Source: Zychaea mexicana (lineage: Eukaryota; Mucoromycota; Mucoromycetes; Mucorales; Lichtheimiaceae). Taken from it: DNA of 43,121 bases. A program made the translations under genes and the position numbers. Of this stretch, positions 1 to 11,635 are shown piece by piece. Below the pieces are notes generated by a model, which was not told where the DNA came from, searched no databases, and saw nothing but the letters and a program-made list of their open reading frames with translations. The stretch's first letter is position 1. Each line of letters opens with the position of its first letter. The stretch lies in contig NW_026516879.1 of assembly GCF_025766255.1 (NCBI RefSeq), forward strand, positions 1-43,121. The letters are read 5' to 3'.

Positions 1-444
1 TCAATTATAGTATCGGCTATTATGAGATTATTGCTCTGCGAATCCAATATTGAGAGGTATTTGTTTTATTGCAATGAGGAACTGAACAAAAGACTACACA
101 TATTCAGATATAACAAAGTGAGAGACACATACATGTATGTGTCAAGATATACAGTAAAAGAAATATACATAGATAAAGAAGAAACGTGATTAAAAAGACG
201 TAGCAGGAAGTTATGTAAAGTTAGACATGTTGGTAAAAAGAAAAAATGGATTGCAAGGGAAGAAGGGTCCAAAGAGTACCTATATGTAAACAGTATACGG
301 TATATCATGTTAGTGAAAACGGCGGCGGCGGCGACATGTAGGCCGGTCTTGGTCTTGATAATTTTCGCTTCCAGGTCCCATGAAGAAAGGCTTTATCAGT
401 ACGTCATGCGCTAAGCTATCAAATTATTTGATGTCACGATTGGC
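1..444. other. no gene recognised at left edge
   Basis: I see no supported gene here. The only reading frame of any length is a low-complexity minus-strand frame without recognisable motifs. A short GGC trinucleotide run lies near 321-333. The last bases lie downstream of the minus-strand gene ending at 445 and probably include its 3' untranslated region. Confidence 0.4.
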
Positions 445-1279
445 CTACCTATTTGATGAGACAGTAGAATGTACTGAAGACGACGTTGTCGCATCGTCTG
501 AATGCTGATGGCTGTCCGGATCCTGCGCGTTATTGAATGACGTTATAAAAGAAATAATGGTCAATGACATACACACGTAGACATAAAGATACTGTACATG
601 CTGCGCATTGCCTTACTTGTCTTGACGCCGCAGCACGCTCTAAACTGACCCTTCGTTTACGATATTGGAATAAATAACCCCATTTGTACGCCATCAAAAA
701 GGATGCAGCCCATGAGTTTTTACATCGATCAAGTCCTATACTCAAAGGCAACAAGCTATCTTCCAGGTCCTTGATGGCTTGAAGCTGCAAAGTGCGATCA
801 ATCTCACTCCAAGGAATACTGTAATCATTGACGCCGAGTGAATTGCGAAGGTTGTTAACGGATTCCATCAAAGCAGTATGCATATTGATGATGGCATTCT
901 CAGCACCAACTTGGTCTGCGTGGAAAAACTCGCGGTGTATCATCCGTTCAATCACCCTTACGTCCAATTCAGCCGCACGCCTTCTTCCGTTTACGATCTG
1001 AAACGGGCGGTCAATATCTCTTCTCCTTGTAGAGCCTAGAAGTATCCCATCTTGAGTATCTTCTTGAAGCGGTGCTGGGCTTTCTTGGTCGCTGATGAGA
1101 GTGTCAATGGTTTGACGCATATTTTCTTGATTTTCTTGGATATTTGTTAAGCTGTTGATAAGTTCTCTTTGAGTTTCTTGAACTTGGTTAACGCTGTCAG
1201 TAAGTGATTCAAAGCGCTGGGAAAGAGATTGTATATTTTCAAGCAAAGCTTGAATAGTTGCTCGGGGAAGTGGTGCCAT
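445..1279 (-). CDS. coiled-coil protein of unknown function, two exons, divergent partner of the Tnp2-like gene
   Basis: I do not recognise the family. I read exon 1 as 617-1279 and exon 2 as 445-522, joined across a 94-nt GT-AG intron (523-616) in phase 0; the product is 246 aa. The start is the ATG at 1277-1279 (MAPLPRATIQALL); the open frame extends further upstream but that part has no coding character. Residues ~10-75 are rich in Q, E, L and N with heptad-like spacing and probably form a coiled coil. Residues ~95-215 look like a compact helical domain (ERMIHREFFHADQVG, then NSWAASFLMAYKWGYLFQ). The short second exon is Ser/Thr/Asp-rich. It lies head to head with the Tnp2-like gene, with 190 bp between the two ATGs, so it may be the accessory protein of the same element or simply a co-regulated neighbour. 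Confidence 0.6.
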
Positions 1280-1469
1280 GTGAGAGAGAAAAGAGGAAGA
1301 AGAGCGGAAAGCGCACAGTTCAAAACGGCTGAACAATCTTTTTTTTATGTTTGCGCGTCGCCAACACGCGTTCCGCAGCTGTACCACCACCACTCCACTT
1401 TTCATTGCAATCTATATAAAAGAGCTCCGTTACAATACAACTTTTTCTCTGTTACTAAACAAATATATA
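1280..1469. promoter_or_regulatory. bidirectional intergenic promoter region
   Basis: These 190 bp separate the start codons of two divergent genes. A TATA-like box, TATATAAAAG, lies at 1413-1422 in plus orientation, about 50 bp before the ATG at 1470. A T-rich, pyrimidine-rich stretch (CTTTTTCTCTGTTAC) follows it, as is common just upstream of fungal start codons. Promoter activity is inferred from position and the TATA box. Confidence 0.5.
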
Positions 1470-4400
1470 ATGACTTCTGGGCTGCCAAACAAGTATCGTA
1501 AACGCCAAAAGCGATCATTGAACCCTGGAGAAACCATAGCATGCGGTTGGTGTCGCCAAGCTGTTAATAAAGACTATTTCCGCACGCATGCAGCGCTTTG
1601 TCTTCGTGAATATCAGAGAAGAAAGAGAAGAACCGATGATTGCGCCGATTCTAGCTTAGTTTCGAGGTAATGCAGCTAGCACTTCGACATGGTTAATTAA
1701 TTAACTGAACGTGTCTTTTTGCATCAGCCCATTACAGAGACAGCATCTCGAACAAGTACTTTCATCGCCCGATCAACCGGAAGATTCTATTGAACGTGAG
1801 AGTGATGCGGCGATCGTTAACGGGCATAGGATAGATGCTAGTTATTTGCAACAAAGTTACAGTACTACATTGCATGCATCAACAAGTTACTGTCACCCAA
1901 ATGAATTACCCAACACCATTCAAATCGAGGAACAACAAGAACAGCCAAAGCAGATACCGAGAGGAGATGGTACGTATTCGTAATATAGCAAAACTCAAGA
2001 TTAGAGCAGCTATCAAAGTTTCATATTTGACTTCGCAGAAAGGGACAGAAGTGAAACCAGCAATAGCGGCAAGCTACTGAGGTTCGAATTTTCAGATGCC
2101 ATCATTCCAAGACCGATGGAAATTATCAGCATGAAAGCACAGCGGATCTTTGAAAATTTTCCGGTTTCCAGAGCAGCACACATGGAATACCTTGGTCTTA
2201 TGAATGAGATCATTTCAAGCATTGATCCTGGTATGTCAATCACTGTCAGCATACTGGATTGCGAGATAGATTATATTGACAACCCATATAATAGCCCATG
2301 AACATGTACATTCACAATACCGATCGAAAAGTGTGATGGAAGATATCTATCCAGTCCAGCCAACAATTTATCACATCTGCGAAAAAAGTTGCAAGATGTA
2401 CACTGAAGCTGATTTCAGCAACGTATGCAATTACTGTTCCACACCGAGATACATTGCTGACTCAAACACGTTGCCACGAGCAACAATTGAGCAGCTTTCA
2501 CTTGCTTCTCAACTTGCATATTTATTACACAATCCCGAAACACGCGATCTTCTACTTTACCGACATAATTACGTACACTCTGAAGGAAAGCTTTGTGATG
2601 TCCTGGATGGATCAGTGTACCAAAAGATGCGGGCCTCCTTATTCAGTGGGAAGTACGACATTGCCATAGCTCTTTATGCCGATGCATTTCAGCCATTCAA
2701 AAATAATGCTGGATGCAAAATGACTATTATCCACTGCACTGTTCTGAACTTTGACCCTTCCATCAGGTATAAACTACTGTTTGAAACCCAATCCTCAACA
2801 AATATAAAAGGCCATTGACAAGTTACATATATTATAATAGATATGAGAAAAAGAATATGTTGCAAATATGCCTTATACCAGGTCCGCGAAAACCGAATCA
2901 CATTTGGAGTTTCTTGGAGCCAACGATGAGGGAGCTCACTATATTGCAAAATGAAGGAATGGAAGTGCAGATCAATGACGGTAGCATTGTCCATGCTCGT
3001 GTACACCTCCTTTTGGCTACAGGGGATATACCTGGTGTAGCAGCTTTGGCATGTCACACTGGGCATATGTCGTTCGATGGTTGTCGGATGTGCTTAGTAA
3101 AAGGGGAACACCCAGAAGGTAACAACAGAGGAGGGATATATTTTCCCAACGTATCAGCACCTTGGCGCTCAAAGGAGGGTTATAAAAACGCGAATGAGGT
3201 ACACATGTATTGTTCAAACTTGCTCTACTTACTCTTATAGCTGTATTTGCTCTTAGTAACAATCTTCTCTTATTGCTTTTAGCCTGGTGTTCATTCGCCA
3301 TCCGCTATGGCTGGATTGGATAGCTTTACAGGCCCTGAATTCTTTGGAATGGACGAAATGCACTTACTCGGTCATGGTATTGCGGAACAACTACTTCAAC
3401 TGTTTCGTGGTACATACACTGTTGTCATCAATAGTGTACCCAAAAATAGTCCATTTGACATACCAGAGAGCATCATACAAAAGATCATGCACGATTTAGA
3501 GCAATCACGAGCAGAAGTTCCGACCGCATTTCAAGGGAGTTATCGTAGTTTGACCGGGTCATCAAGGGTTAGGGCAGTGGATTGGCTTGATTTCATGCTT
3601 TATGTTGTACCAACGATTGTTGCACCGCATATCGCCAACGATACTGCAAGAGCAAGACTCTTGGGCTTAATTCGTTCTTGTCAGCTGTCATTGCAGTACT
3701 CCTTATATGAACAAGATGTCAAAACAATTCGCATGTAAGTAAATATTGACAGTAGTTAGAAAGCTAATCCTGAATTAATCGTTATATTCAATATGTTATT
3801 AGCGGTATACTACAATGGCACGCCTATTTGACCAAGCTTATCCGAGTTGACAAGGTTCTCAAAGTGGCCATATTCACACCGAACCAGCATTACTTAGCAC
3901 ATATTCCGGACATGATCGCGAAGATGGGGCCACTACGATACTATAGTGCACGATGCTTGGAGCGAATGATTGGATGGTACAGCCAACATATCAATTCCAC
4001 TGCCAGCCCAGGAACAAATGCATCGAATATCATGTTATCGCTTGCTCGAGCGCGCTATATAGACGCAGCTATTCAAAGTAATGCCTTACAAAATGACGAT
4101 AACCCACATGAACACCAGCAACAATTAGAAAAAGCATGGTCATACGGAGACAAGGAAGATTCATCTGCACCTGAACTTTGGGGTAATTTGAACAGGATGG
4201 AATTGGCTGCATTTCAAGAAAGCATTGCAGGCATAAGCAAGTGCGTCTTTTACGAAGCGCTTGAAAGCTACCGTACACGCATAAACGATGTCGATCCCCT
4301 TCCATATGCTACGACCGAAATCTATATCAGTGGGCGGCTTTGGCTCAACCACAGCATCTATTCTAGCAAGCTACATCACCATTCAAAGCATCGAATGGCA

Positions 4401-4856
4401 TACATGGTGCGCCTTGAGATGGAAATCGACAGGTACTTTGGTAAAAGCATCATCAAGTGAGAAGAATTTTCAATACATAACTTTTTGTGTGAATGTAGGA
4501 GGGCCAGGCGTGGTATAAATTCAGATGTCGTCTTTGCGGAGAAGGCATATTTTGGCAAAATCTATTTTTATTTCACATATGTCAAATCTGGTACCATAAT
4601 AAGCGCTGGCAATACGAAAAAGCTGGCGTTAATCGGAATTTATCAGCCCAACCTCGAGAAAACGACAGGCTCTCTGTATTTGACGGGATCGAGTACTGAG
4701 AAACTATATGTCGTTGAAGCAGAATCCATCACTGATTTTGTTGGACTTTTGTCAGAAACTAGAGCGAGAAACCAGGTCAGGCAGCACATTATCTGGCCTG
4801 GCATGGTTAATGGAAAGCACCAACAGGAGATTTTAGGAGACAGAAACCATCTTTAA
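1470..4856 (+). CDS. Tnp2-like (CACTA/Plavaka-type) transposase family protein, 8 exons
   Basis: Eight exons (1470-1666, 1728-1969, 2039-2230, 2295-2766, 2841-3198, 3283-3734, 3803-4432, 4499-4856) join through seven GT-AG introns of 61-84 nt and keep one frame for 966 aa with no stop. N-terminal Cys/His spacing (CGWCRQAVNKDYFRTHAALC) suggests a zinc finger, and a second cluster (HICEKSCKMY...CNYC) lies near residue 255. The core matches what I know of Tnp2/Plavaka transposases: an acidic position in IALYADAFQPFK, then LLLATGDIPGVAALACHTGH followed by FDGCRMCLVKGEHP, which is the Tnp2 GD...GH...C-R-x-C signature. The product would bind and cut element ends in the nucleus. I could not find terminal inverted repeats around the pair, so it may be an autonomous element with unrecognised ends, or a retained or domesticated gene. 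The absence of lesions contrasts with the decayed elements nearby. Confidence 0.75.
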
Positions 4857-5205
4857 TTACAAAGTAATTTAAACCACCTTGAATAAACATAATTCGATAT
4901 GAAAGATTCTTCTTTTAATATTTGTTGATACTTATGAGCAAACAAGGAACAACACTAGGATTCTTCTGATTTTCCATGTTTATATGCAAAAGTAGAATTC
5001 CATTATAAACTCTGGAATTCATTAAAGAAGGATACTTGAATTATTCAATGTTTCAGACAATAAATTCTTAATCTTAAATTAAAGCTTCTATCCAACTTTT
5101 CCCCTTGAATACCTGTGTAATTCTTATATTGATGCTTTATTAAGTATAGTGAAACTGTGATTCCTTGCAGTATCCTGTAATCTTAGGCTAATATTTTCCG
5201 CTGTG
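4857..5205. other. AT-rich downstream region, nothing recognised
   Basis: There is no open frame or RNA gene I can support. It follows the Tnp2-like stop codon and ends where sequence shared with copy C begins (CTATGGCACGAGCAACC). I looked for an inverted copy of the left flank and saw none. Confidence 0.35.
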
Positions 5206-6274
5206 CTATGGCACGAGCAACCTTGGTGTGGCCAAGCTAAGCAAGCAGCTTTGATACCAATAGGTCATAGTAGAGAATGGGTGCAGTATAGAACACAATC
5301 AAAACTTCAGAACCAGTGGACACGTCAGCATGTCAGGAGGACATGGCCCGTTACAGCAGCGGTACTGGGCCAGTTCAAATCTATAAACAAATGGAGAAGG
5401 AGGTTGGGATCTGGCTCGGCATAAAAGACCAGCCCCAGAGAGCGTGCAGTGAAGTATTAGATATCATATATTATTGCGGGCGGGATGATACATCGTACTA
5501 TGCCAAGGCTGACACCAACGTCTAGCAGTGGATTGTCGGGTAGTGTGATGGTGAAAAGAGACGACGAAAAGTACGAGTGGTGAGTCTTTATCGGTGAAAT
5601 GAATGATTAAGAGAAGGCGCAGAACATTATCATGCTCAGTGGTGGCGAGCTGTCGATACTGTTGATCCAATGGGTCCGATGCAGGCAGGCCAAAGTCAAC
5701 TAGAAAAGTATTTGAGTATGATGAGGCCAAGCTGTACAGCTTCGAAAAACAGCCAGTGGCGAGTAGATGAAATCAGACCGTCTTATGGTAGAAAACCATG
5801 TGTGTCGTCAAAGATGAACAGATCCGATATCTTTATTATCCTGAGGGTAAATGAGGGTCGAAGCGGGGAGCAAGTCCTCGGCACCGGGGCCCCCATAATA
5901 CACGACAAGGCAAACGGAGCACAAGCATTGGTGGGATATAATGTATGGTTGTGCTAGTTGTAGCAATCGATCGAGGCAAAAAAGGTGAAGCTATGATATT
6001 GCCGAAGATTTATTGCTGTAAAAAATGAGGATGTGTTTCAAGTATAAAAAAAACGGTGATCTAGTGCCATATACCAGGAAAGATACTGTAATGCATTGGC
6101 GTTAGCGTGATTATTTAAAGGTTGTATCCAAGGTATGTAGTTAGAGCGCTTGTTACTATATTCAAGTATCGATAATTTGTAAATCACCCTGATGCCGTGG
6201 TCGATGGAGACAGGATATGGTAATTTTCAAGGAACATGCGAAGTGAAATGAAGCTGGGATGCTCTGTTGTTTAT
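5206..6274. repeat. 1.07-kb segment shared by copies A and C only
   Basis: This repeats at 34920-35987 with a few substitutions and is missing from copy B. The longest frames (plus 5670-5957, minus 5464-5730) show no recognisable domain. I cannot say whether it belongs to a transposon whose right end is the adjacent hairpin or is simply host DNA captured by the rearrangement. Confidence 0.6.
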
Positions 6275-6733
6275 CAAAGTACTTATTCTGCCCCAAATTT
6301 AACTTTGAAAGTCAGTTGGGAGAGAGTGTAAAGACAGTTGGAAAAAACATTAAAGTGTACTTGTCATCTTGTTTCCTAAGAGAATTGTATATTTCAACCA
6401 TGTGAAAGGTAAGTAAAGAGAGAACGGGAGGGGCAAGATCTTACTACTACAATAAAAAAAACAAAAATGGAGGTGAAAAAGGAAGTTGTAAAGAAGTAAT
6501 AATAACAAACTAAGTTTATTTCTTATATGAAAAGTGGTTTGTTTTTTACCTCCTCTTGTAGTGGTAAGATCTTGCCCCTCCCGTTCTCTCTTTACTTACC
6601 TTTCACATGGTTGAAATATACAATTCTCTTAGGAAACAAGATGACAAGTACACTTTAATGTTTTTTTCAACTGTCTTTACACTCTCTCCCAACTGACTTT
6701 CAAAGTTAAATTTGGGGCAGAATAAGTACTTTG
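6275..6733. repeat. long near-perfect inverted repeat (hairpin), copy A
   Basis: The left arm 6275-6452 (starting CAAAGTACTTATTCTGCCCC) and right arm 6556-6733 (ending GGGGCAGAATAAGTACTTTG) are reverse complements over about 178 bp with very few mismatches, around a ~103-nt loop. No transposase is encoded. It could be a foldback/MITE-like element. Any transcript would form a long double-stranded stem. The right end abuts the intron of the nuclease-like gene exactly where copies A/C and B diverge. Confidence 0.85.
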
Positions 6734-7749
6734 CTGTGCACTTAGCAATCGAAACATATGTCAAAATCTGCATGGCCTCAGAAAAGGAACCCTCTTTGCG
6801 AGATTTTCTCTACACACGCTGTAACGAAGTAGCTGCAAACACTGATTTGCGCACAGATATTAAGCGTATCTGGATTAAGCGATATCAAATTGTAGCGAAG
6901 CAGTTGAACGTCGACAACATAGTAGATGTGAGTGACACGAAACTTATCAAATGCAACCTCTTACTGATTTATTTAAAATAGAAAAATATCGACTGGGACG
7001 ACATCAAAACACAGATACAGAACAAAAAAAAGGAACAGTGCTCGTCGAAAAGAAGCAGACCTACGACATCAACACAGACATCGAAAAGTAGCTCGTGGGA
7101 ATTGAAGGCCGAAGCAAAAGACCGCTTCAAAAAAGATTACGAAGGCATGGAAGAAGAGAAAAAGTGGTTGCTGCGCACCAAGGAAGACGGTGCCAAAGTC
7201 TACCTGGAAGATAATATGTTTCAATACGGAATGGAGTGCGATTATGAGCAGTAAGTCTAAAGATTTTGACATCCAAATTTTTTACTACCCACCACATTAA
7301 ACACTTACAATGGTTTGCAAATGTGAATAATGTACAGTACCGTCCACTCATTCATAATCGATCCCAAGGATGATTGCTGGCAAGACTTGCTAACAAAGTA
7401 AGAGCTTGCAGAAATAGAAACAGTAGGAGGGGATGTTTTCCCTTCGTTGGACGATTCTGTTCAAGAAGTCTTTGAGCAGTGTGAAATGGCGTTACAACCA
7501 CTGGAAGAGAATGACGACACCAAAGAGGACGAATATGTCAAATGCATTTGGAAGGCAATCACTTCTTTTGGCTTCTTTGACCCTGACGTTCAAGCACAAC
7601 AATACTAGATCCAGCAATCGCTTCTTGACTTTCTGGATCTGTATCGACATGGAACCATTATCGAAATGATTGCCAACGGTTCCGAACAAGATTTCGTTGT
7701 GTGCTGCTGGGGCAACCTTGACCATCGCTTTCAAGGCTTGGAGGAATAA
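6734..7749 (+). pseudogene. nuclease-like gene, N-terminal exons, copy A (5'-truncated, two nonsense codons)
   Basis: Exons read as 6746-6927, 6982-7250 and 7338-7749. The exon upstream of 6746, which copy B keeps at 33137-33265, is replaced by the hairpin element. The protein is hydrophilic: KICMASEKEPSLRDFLYTRC, then a lysine-rich KKDYEGMEEEKKW, then VHSFIIDPKDDCWQDLL and an acidic region ending FQGLEE. Copy A alone has in-frame TAA at 7399-7401 (CAA in B and C) and TAG at 7606-7608 (TGG in B and C), so it is dead. The 3' exons of the same gene resume at 13534 after the AT-rich element. Confidence 0.7.
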
Positions 7750-7921
7750 ACATTAACACAATGTTAATAAATTTTCTTTAAATTTTCTCTTAACTGACAA
7801 TTTTTTTTATTCTCAGAGTTTGAAATCGTACATACTGTTAAATTTTATTTAAAAAAAAAACTGAATTTTTTTTTAATATAAAAATAAATACCTCCAATAT
7901 TACTTGGCATAAAAAATTCAA

Positions 7922-8449
7922 ATGGTTATATTAAATACTGAGCTTCTTATTAATAAGAATAGTATGATTTGTTCTATTAAAGATTTAATGGAGCAAGTTA
8001 TGCATAATTATTTTGAAAATGAAATGTTAGTTAAAGATATTGAAAGTAAGAAGATGATTATGAATAAAAAAATAAATGAAGAAATTAATAAAGTTAAAGA
8101 TAATTATTTTTGGTATGTTAATACAAGTGATAATGTGTGCACTTACATATATAAAAGAGGTAAGAAAAATGGCCATATGTGTCACAGAAAAGTTAATACT
8201 AATCTTAATGGAGATAAACCTGATTACCTTTGTACTATACATAGTAAACTTCATGTTCCAAAGAAAAAAAATAAAAAATCTACAAAAAAAATAGAAAATC
8301 CTAATTTACCATGCACAATTGTTAATGATGGTGATTTTATACATAAAACTAATAATAAAAGAATAAAAAAAAGAAAAACTAGAAAAATATATATATGCAA
8401 CAGTGGAAGTTTTAACCTAGCAAATGTACTTAAAGGATTATTACAATAA
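7922..8449 (+). CDS. small Lys-rich zinc-binding-type protein of the AT-rich element, 175 aa (intact copy)
   Basis: This is the only full-length copy of the three. Residues 20-62 are Glu/Lys-rich and helical. A compact motif follows: C73, C87, C104 and H107 in CTYIYKRGKKNGHMC ... DYLCTIHSKLH, spacing C-x13-C-x16-C-x2-H. The pattern C-x-Y-I-(K/R)-G-(x)-G-x2-C ... Y-C-x2-H is one I associate with short proteins of nucleocytoplasmic large DNA viruses; that link is from memory and unverified. The C-terminal third is very basic (KKKNKKSTKK, KRIKKRKTRK), as expected for nucleic-acid binding or a nuclear signal. It converges on the chromodomain transposase gene and may be its DNA-binding partner, by analogy with the two-protein Harbinger system (inference). 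Confidence 0.65.
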   Translation: MVILNTELLINKNSMICSIKDLMEQVMHNYFENEMLVKDIESKKMIMNKKINEEINKVKDNYFWYVNTSDNVCTYIYKRGKKNGHMCHRKVNTNLNGDKPDYLCTIHSKLHVPKKKNKKSTKKIENPNLPCTIVNDGDFIHKTNNKRIKKRKTRKIYICNSGSFNLANVLKGLLQ

Positions 8450-8627
8450 TAGGAACCAACGTTATCCACTATACACACTCAAATAATATATCTTACATAA
8501 AATAAAATAACTATACATACTTATGATATTTTATTAGGAAGGGTAGAGTATCGAGTTATCTAAGTTAACTTATTAACTTTCATATAGTTATTTAACATAT
8601 TGGTTTCATTAAAATCTTTCATTGATA

Positions 8628-11600
8628 TGGTGCAACCGATTTTAAATAGACAAAATTTTTAGATTTTTTTGGAATCTATCTAGTCAATGGGAACAAAAAA
8701 AATCAAAAAACCAATTCACAAGTCTAATAGAGTGACATATGTAGTTTAAAACTTGTGTTTTAGATTCTTTTTAAAAGTTGATCTCGAGGAGCAGATAGCA
8801 TTTGAAGTTGGGGACTTTTGGGGACTTTAAGCAGGGAAGGCTGAAATTTTGTTATATTTTCAAAGACCGTTAAGCCGTTTGTGTCACCTAAAATATCAGC
8901 AATGTTACACAAGCTTCATGGTATTCTGATATACATAGCTAATTATATTCATGATTGTTCCTTGTTCTTCCTCTGCCTTCTTTTGTATCATTTATCATGC
9001 CTAAACGTAAAGGAAAAGCTACTGCTGCCATGAAAAAGGCGCGCTTAAATGGAAAATTTGCTCCTGAGGTTAGATTATATATGCTGTACTACACATCATC
9101 ATTTGCTGATTAGATATATTCATTTTATGTAGAGTGTCGTTACTATCATAGCTACAGTACCTGATGTACCTGAACCCGAAAGTGTCCCAGCTATGGCTGC
9201 AGAAAATACCATCGAAGAGGTTAATCAGCTGGATGACGTGCAGTCATCCATTTTGACCTATGAAGAAGATGTCGACGATTGGATGCTGTGTGGCTTTTCA
9301 GAAGATGAACTGAAGGCAATTTTGTGGCGTAGTCTTCTCTCTTGGAAGCCCAACAGTGACAGCTATCTTAGAAGCTCGCATAGGAGAGGTGCATTGAGAG
9401 AAATACAAACCATGATAGTTTAAATGCTGATTTAAGCAAAATTTGTATGTAGGCACTTCGGTTATGTCAGTCTGGCGAAAGGAAAAAGATGATAAGGAAA
9501 CCAAAAAAATCGCAAAAACGTGTCATCGGATGACGGACTTCTACTCTCCTACTGCTACTACAACACCTTCAGTTGCTGGCGATAGCTCCGACTCCACACC
9601 GGATCCAACAATCATTGCGGCGCCAACATTGTCAAAAAGTCAGCAAGAACTCGAGCTAATTGTCGAACATATGCCAGCTCTATCAAAAAAAATTAAGCGC
9701 GTCTCTAATTCCAAGTCGGAAATAGGTGGTTTGAAAGCCTATGAATCCCTTCGCTTATTAAGTATTTCCAAGTACTTTGAGTGCCGCCAAAATGGCATGA
9801 AGAAAGGTGAAGCATGCATGCAAGTAGCAACGACGCTTTGGTAAGGTGGCTCTATTTACCGCAGCCGTGCAATTGGCCATTGGACAAAGACGTATCTCGC
9901 TTTGAACGGTCACTTACCATCGCACCGTCAAGGAAAGCATGCCAAGCGCAAATCATTTTTGAGCGACGAGGATGTGAAAAAAGCATGTATTGCTTTCTGG
10001 AAGAAGACCAAGCCAGAGCTGCGCTCAGCTGCTTTGTTGAAAAGTGAGCTGCAAAATCGAATAATTCCAGAAACGCTTGGAGTACAAGGATCTGTAGCTG
10101 AAGATACGATTTTGAATCATTTGCATGCATGGGGCTACAGATATAAGCGCTACACGAAAAATGTGAGTAGAAGGAATAGGCAGCAATGATGATGTATAAT
10201 TACGTCAAATATTGACTAATCCTTATAACCCCATAATAAGATTTACTATGACAGACATGAAAGACCTGACGTTGTAGCATACCGCATTGAATGGGCAAAA
10301 AGAATGTTGGATTACCGAAAGCTGATGATTCAGTATACAGGTGATGATATGGAACAAGAGATCATGCCAGATCTAACAAACGGACGTCTCCGCCATGTCC
10401 TCGTCACTCACGATGAATCCACCTTCTATTCAAATGATGCCAAGGCTGATATTTGGGTTGAAGAAGGGGATACGGTGCTGCGAAAAAAGGGTTTAGGAGG
10501 CTCGATCATGGTCAGCGATTTTCTTTGCGAGTGCCATGGTCCAATGCGCCTTGATCCTGGATTTGCCGAACAGCACAATATTCCATTTGAAGCCCGAGAA
10601 TATTTCAAGGCCGGTAAAAATAACGAAGGATATTGGAAGAATGAGCATATGCTCAAACAGTTAACAAAAAAGGCATTGCCGATTTTCGAGGCACTCCACC
10701 CTAGTTGCATTGGTATGTCATGCAGAAGGAAGTTATCTTCAAAATGACTTAAATGTATGCAATTGTTAGGTGTCTTCTGTTTTGACCAAAGCTCAAACCA
10801 TAATGCCTATGCTGCAAACGCCTTGCGCCCAAGCCGGATGATCCTCAAGGACCAAAAGGTAGAAGACTTGAAGTACCCATTCAAAGCTCAAGGTTACACT
10901 TTGAATGAGAATGGATCAGCAAAGCTCTACGACTTTTACTACGAGGACAAGCAGTATACAAGACGCCGTAACGGAGCCCGCTATAAGCAAAGATACTTCA
11001 AAGGGATTCAAACGGTAAGATTAAACCATCACAATTTTTCATAAAGTGGGTAAGTACTCAGAACATATACTCTACAAAACATGATATTATAGATTTTGAA
11101 AGAAAGGGGCAAATGGCCTGAAGGTGGAGTACGTGCAAGTTGTGGCGCTGAATCAGCAACTAATGTTCAATGTTGTGCACGCCATATTCTTGCAAACGAG
11201 CCTGATTTTAAAAATCAGAAATCCGCTCTAGAGGAAGCTGTGAAAAAAAGACATCACAAGTTTGAGCTCTATCCAAAATTCCATTGCGAGACAAACTTCA
11301 TAGAACGCTATTGGGGCAGAGCAAAGCGTGAAGCACGTTTGCAGTGCGACTATTCTTATAGATCGCTTGAGCGACGTCTTCCAGGAATTCTAAATTCTGT
11401 TTCTTTGCCAATGATCCGGCGCTTCGCTGCCAAATCATGGCTTTATATAGAGATTTATGCTGGAGGGAATGTTGATGGCCGCGAAGTAGATGAGCTTTAC
11501 AAAAAAGCAAAAACTGTCTTCACCTCCCATCGTCGCCCTAGTCGCATGTAATAATTTCCTTTTATAGTAGCGGGATTTCAAATCAAAATTTTGTTATAAA

Positions 11601-11635
11601 TTTTCATTTTTGTCTATTTAAAATCGGTTGCACCA
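8628..11635 (+). mobile_element. Tc1/mariner-superfamily-like element, 3008 bp, TA target
   Basis: The terminal inverted repeats start TGGTGCAACCGATTTTAAAT and match for 28 bp. TA flanks both sides (8626-8627, 11636-11637). Copies B and C have the uninterrupted site CATTGATATCCAGC, which proves a TA duplication and defines both ends. A single multi-exon transposase gene fills the element. It sits inside the chromodomain of the copy-A transposase. Confidence 0.93.
8997..11551 (+). pseudogene. fungal Tc1/mariner-like DDE transposase, 6 exons, one in-frame stop
   Basis: Exons read as 8997-9068, 9133-9388, 9453-10162, 10241-10712, 10770-11014 and 11093-11551 with frame-consistent GT-AG introns. 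Total length is 737 codons before the stop, one of which is TAA (9842-9844). Reading through this stop gives homology-like sequence on both sides (QVATTLW and YRSRAIGHWTKTYL), so I treat it as a nonsense mutation. Helix-rich DNA-binding segments come first (DEDVKKACIAFWKK). The catalytic core has D in VTHDEST (~10412), D in VFCFDQSSNH (~10785) and E in ETNFIERYWG (~11303). The HDESTFYSND / NFIERYWG combination is one I know from abundant fungal DDE transposases. Only one obvious lesion suggests a fairly recent insertion. Confidence 0.85.

Noticed and set aside
66..308. 80-codon minus-strand frame at the left edge
   Set aside because: Low-complexity Leu/Phe/Ser/Tyr composition, no motif and no conserved context.
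5206..6274. tRNA, 5S rRNA or other structural RNA gene in the unexplained 1.07-kb segment
   Set aside because: I found no A/B-box arrangement or cloverleaf I could defend by eye; an Infernal/tRNAscan run would decide.
9842..9865. A 24-nt GT...AG micro-intron removing the in-frame TAA of the mariner-like transposase
   Set aside because: It is far shorter than the other introns here (57 nt and up), and removal would delete codons for YR that fit the protein well; a nonsense mutation is simpler.
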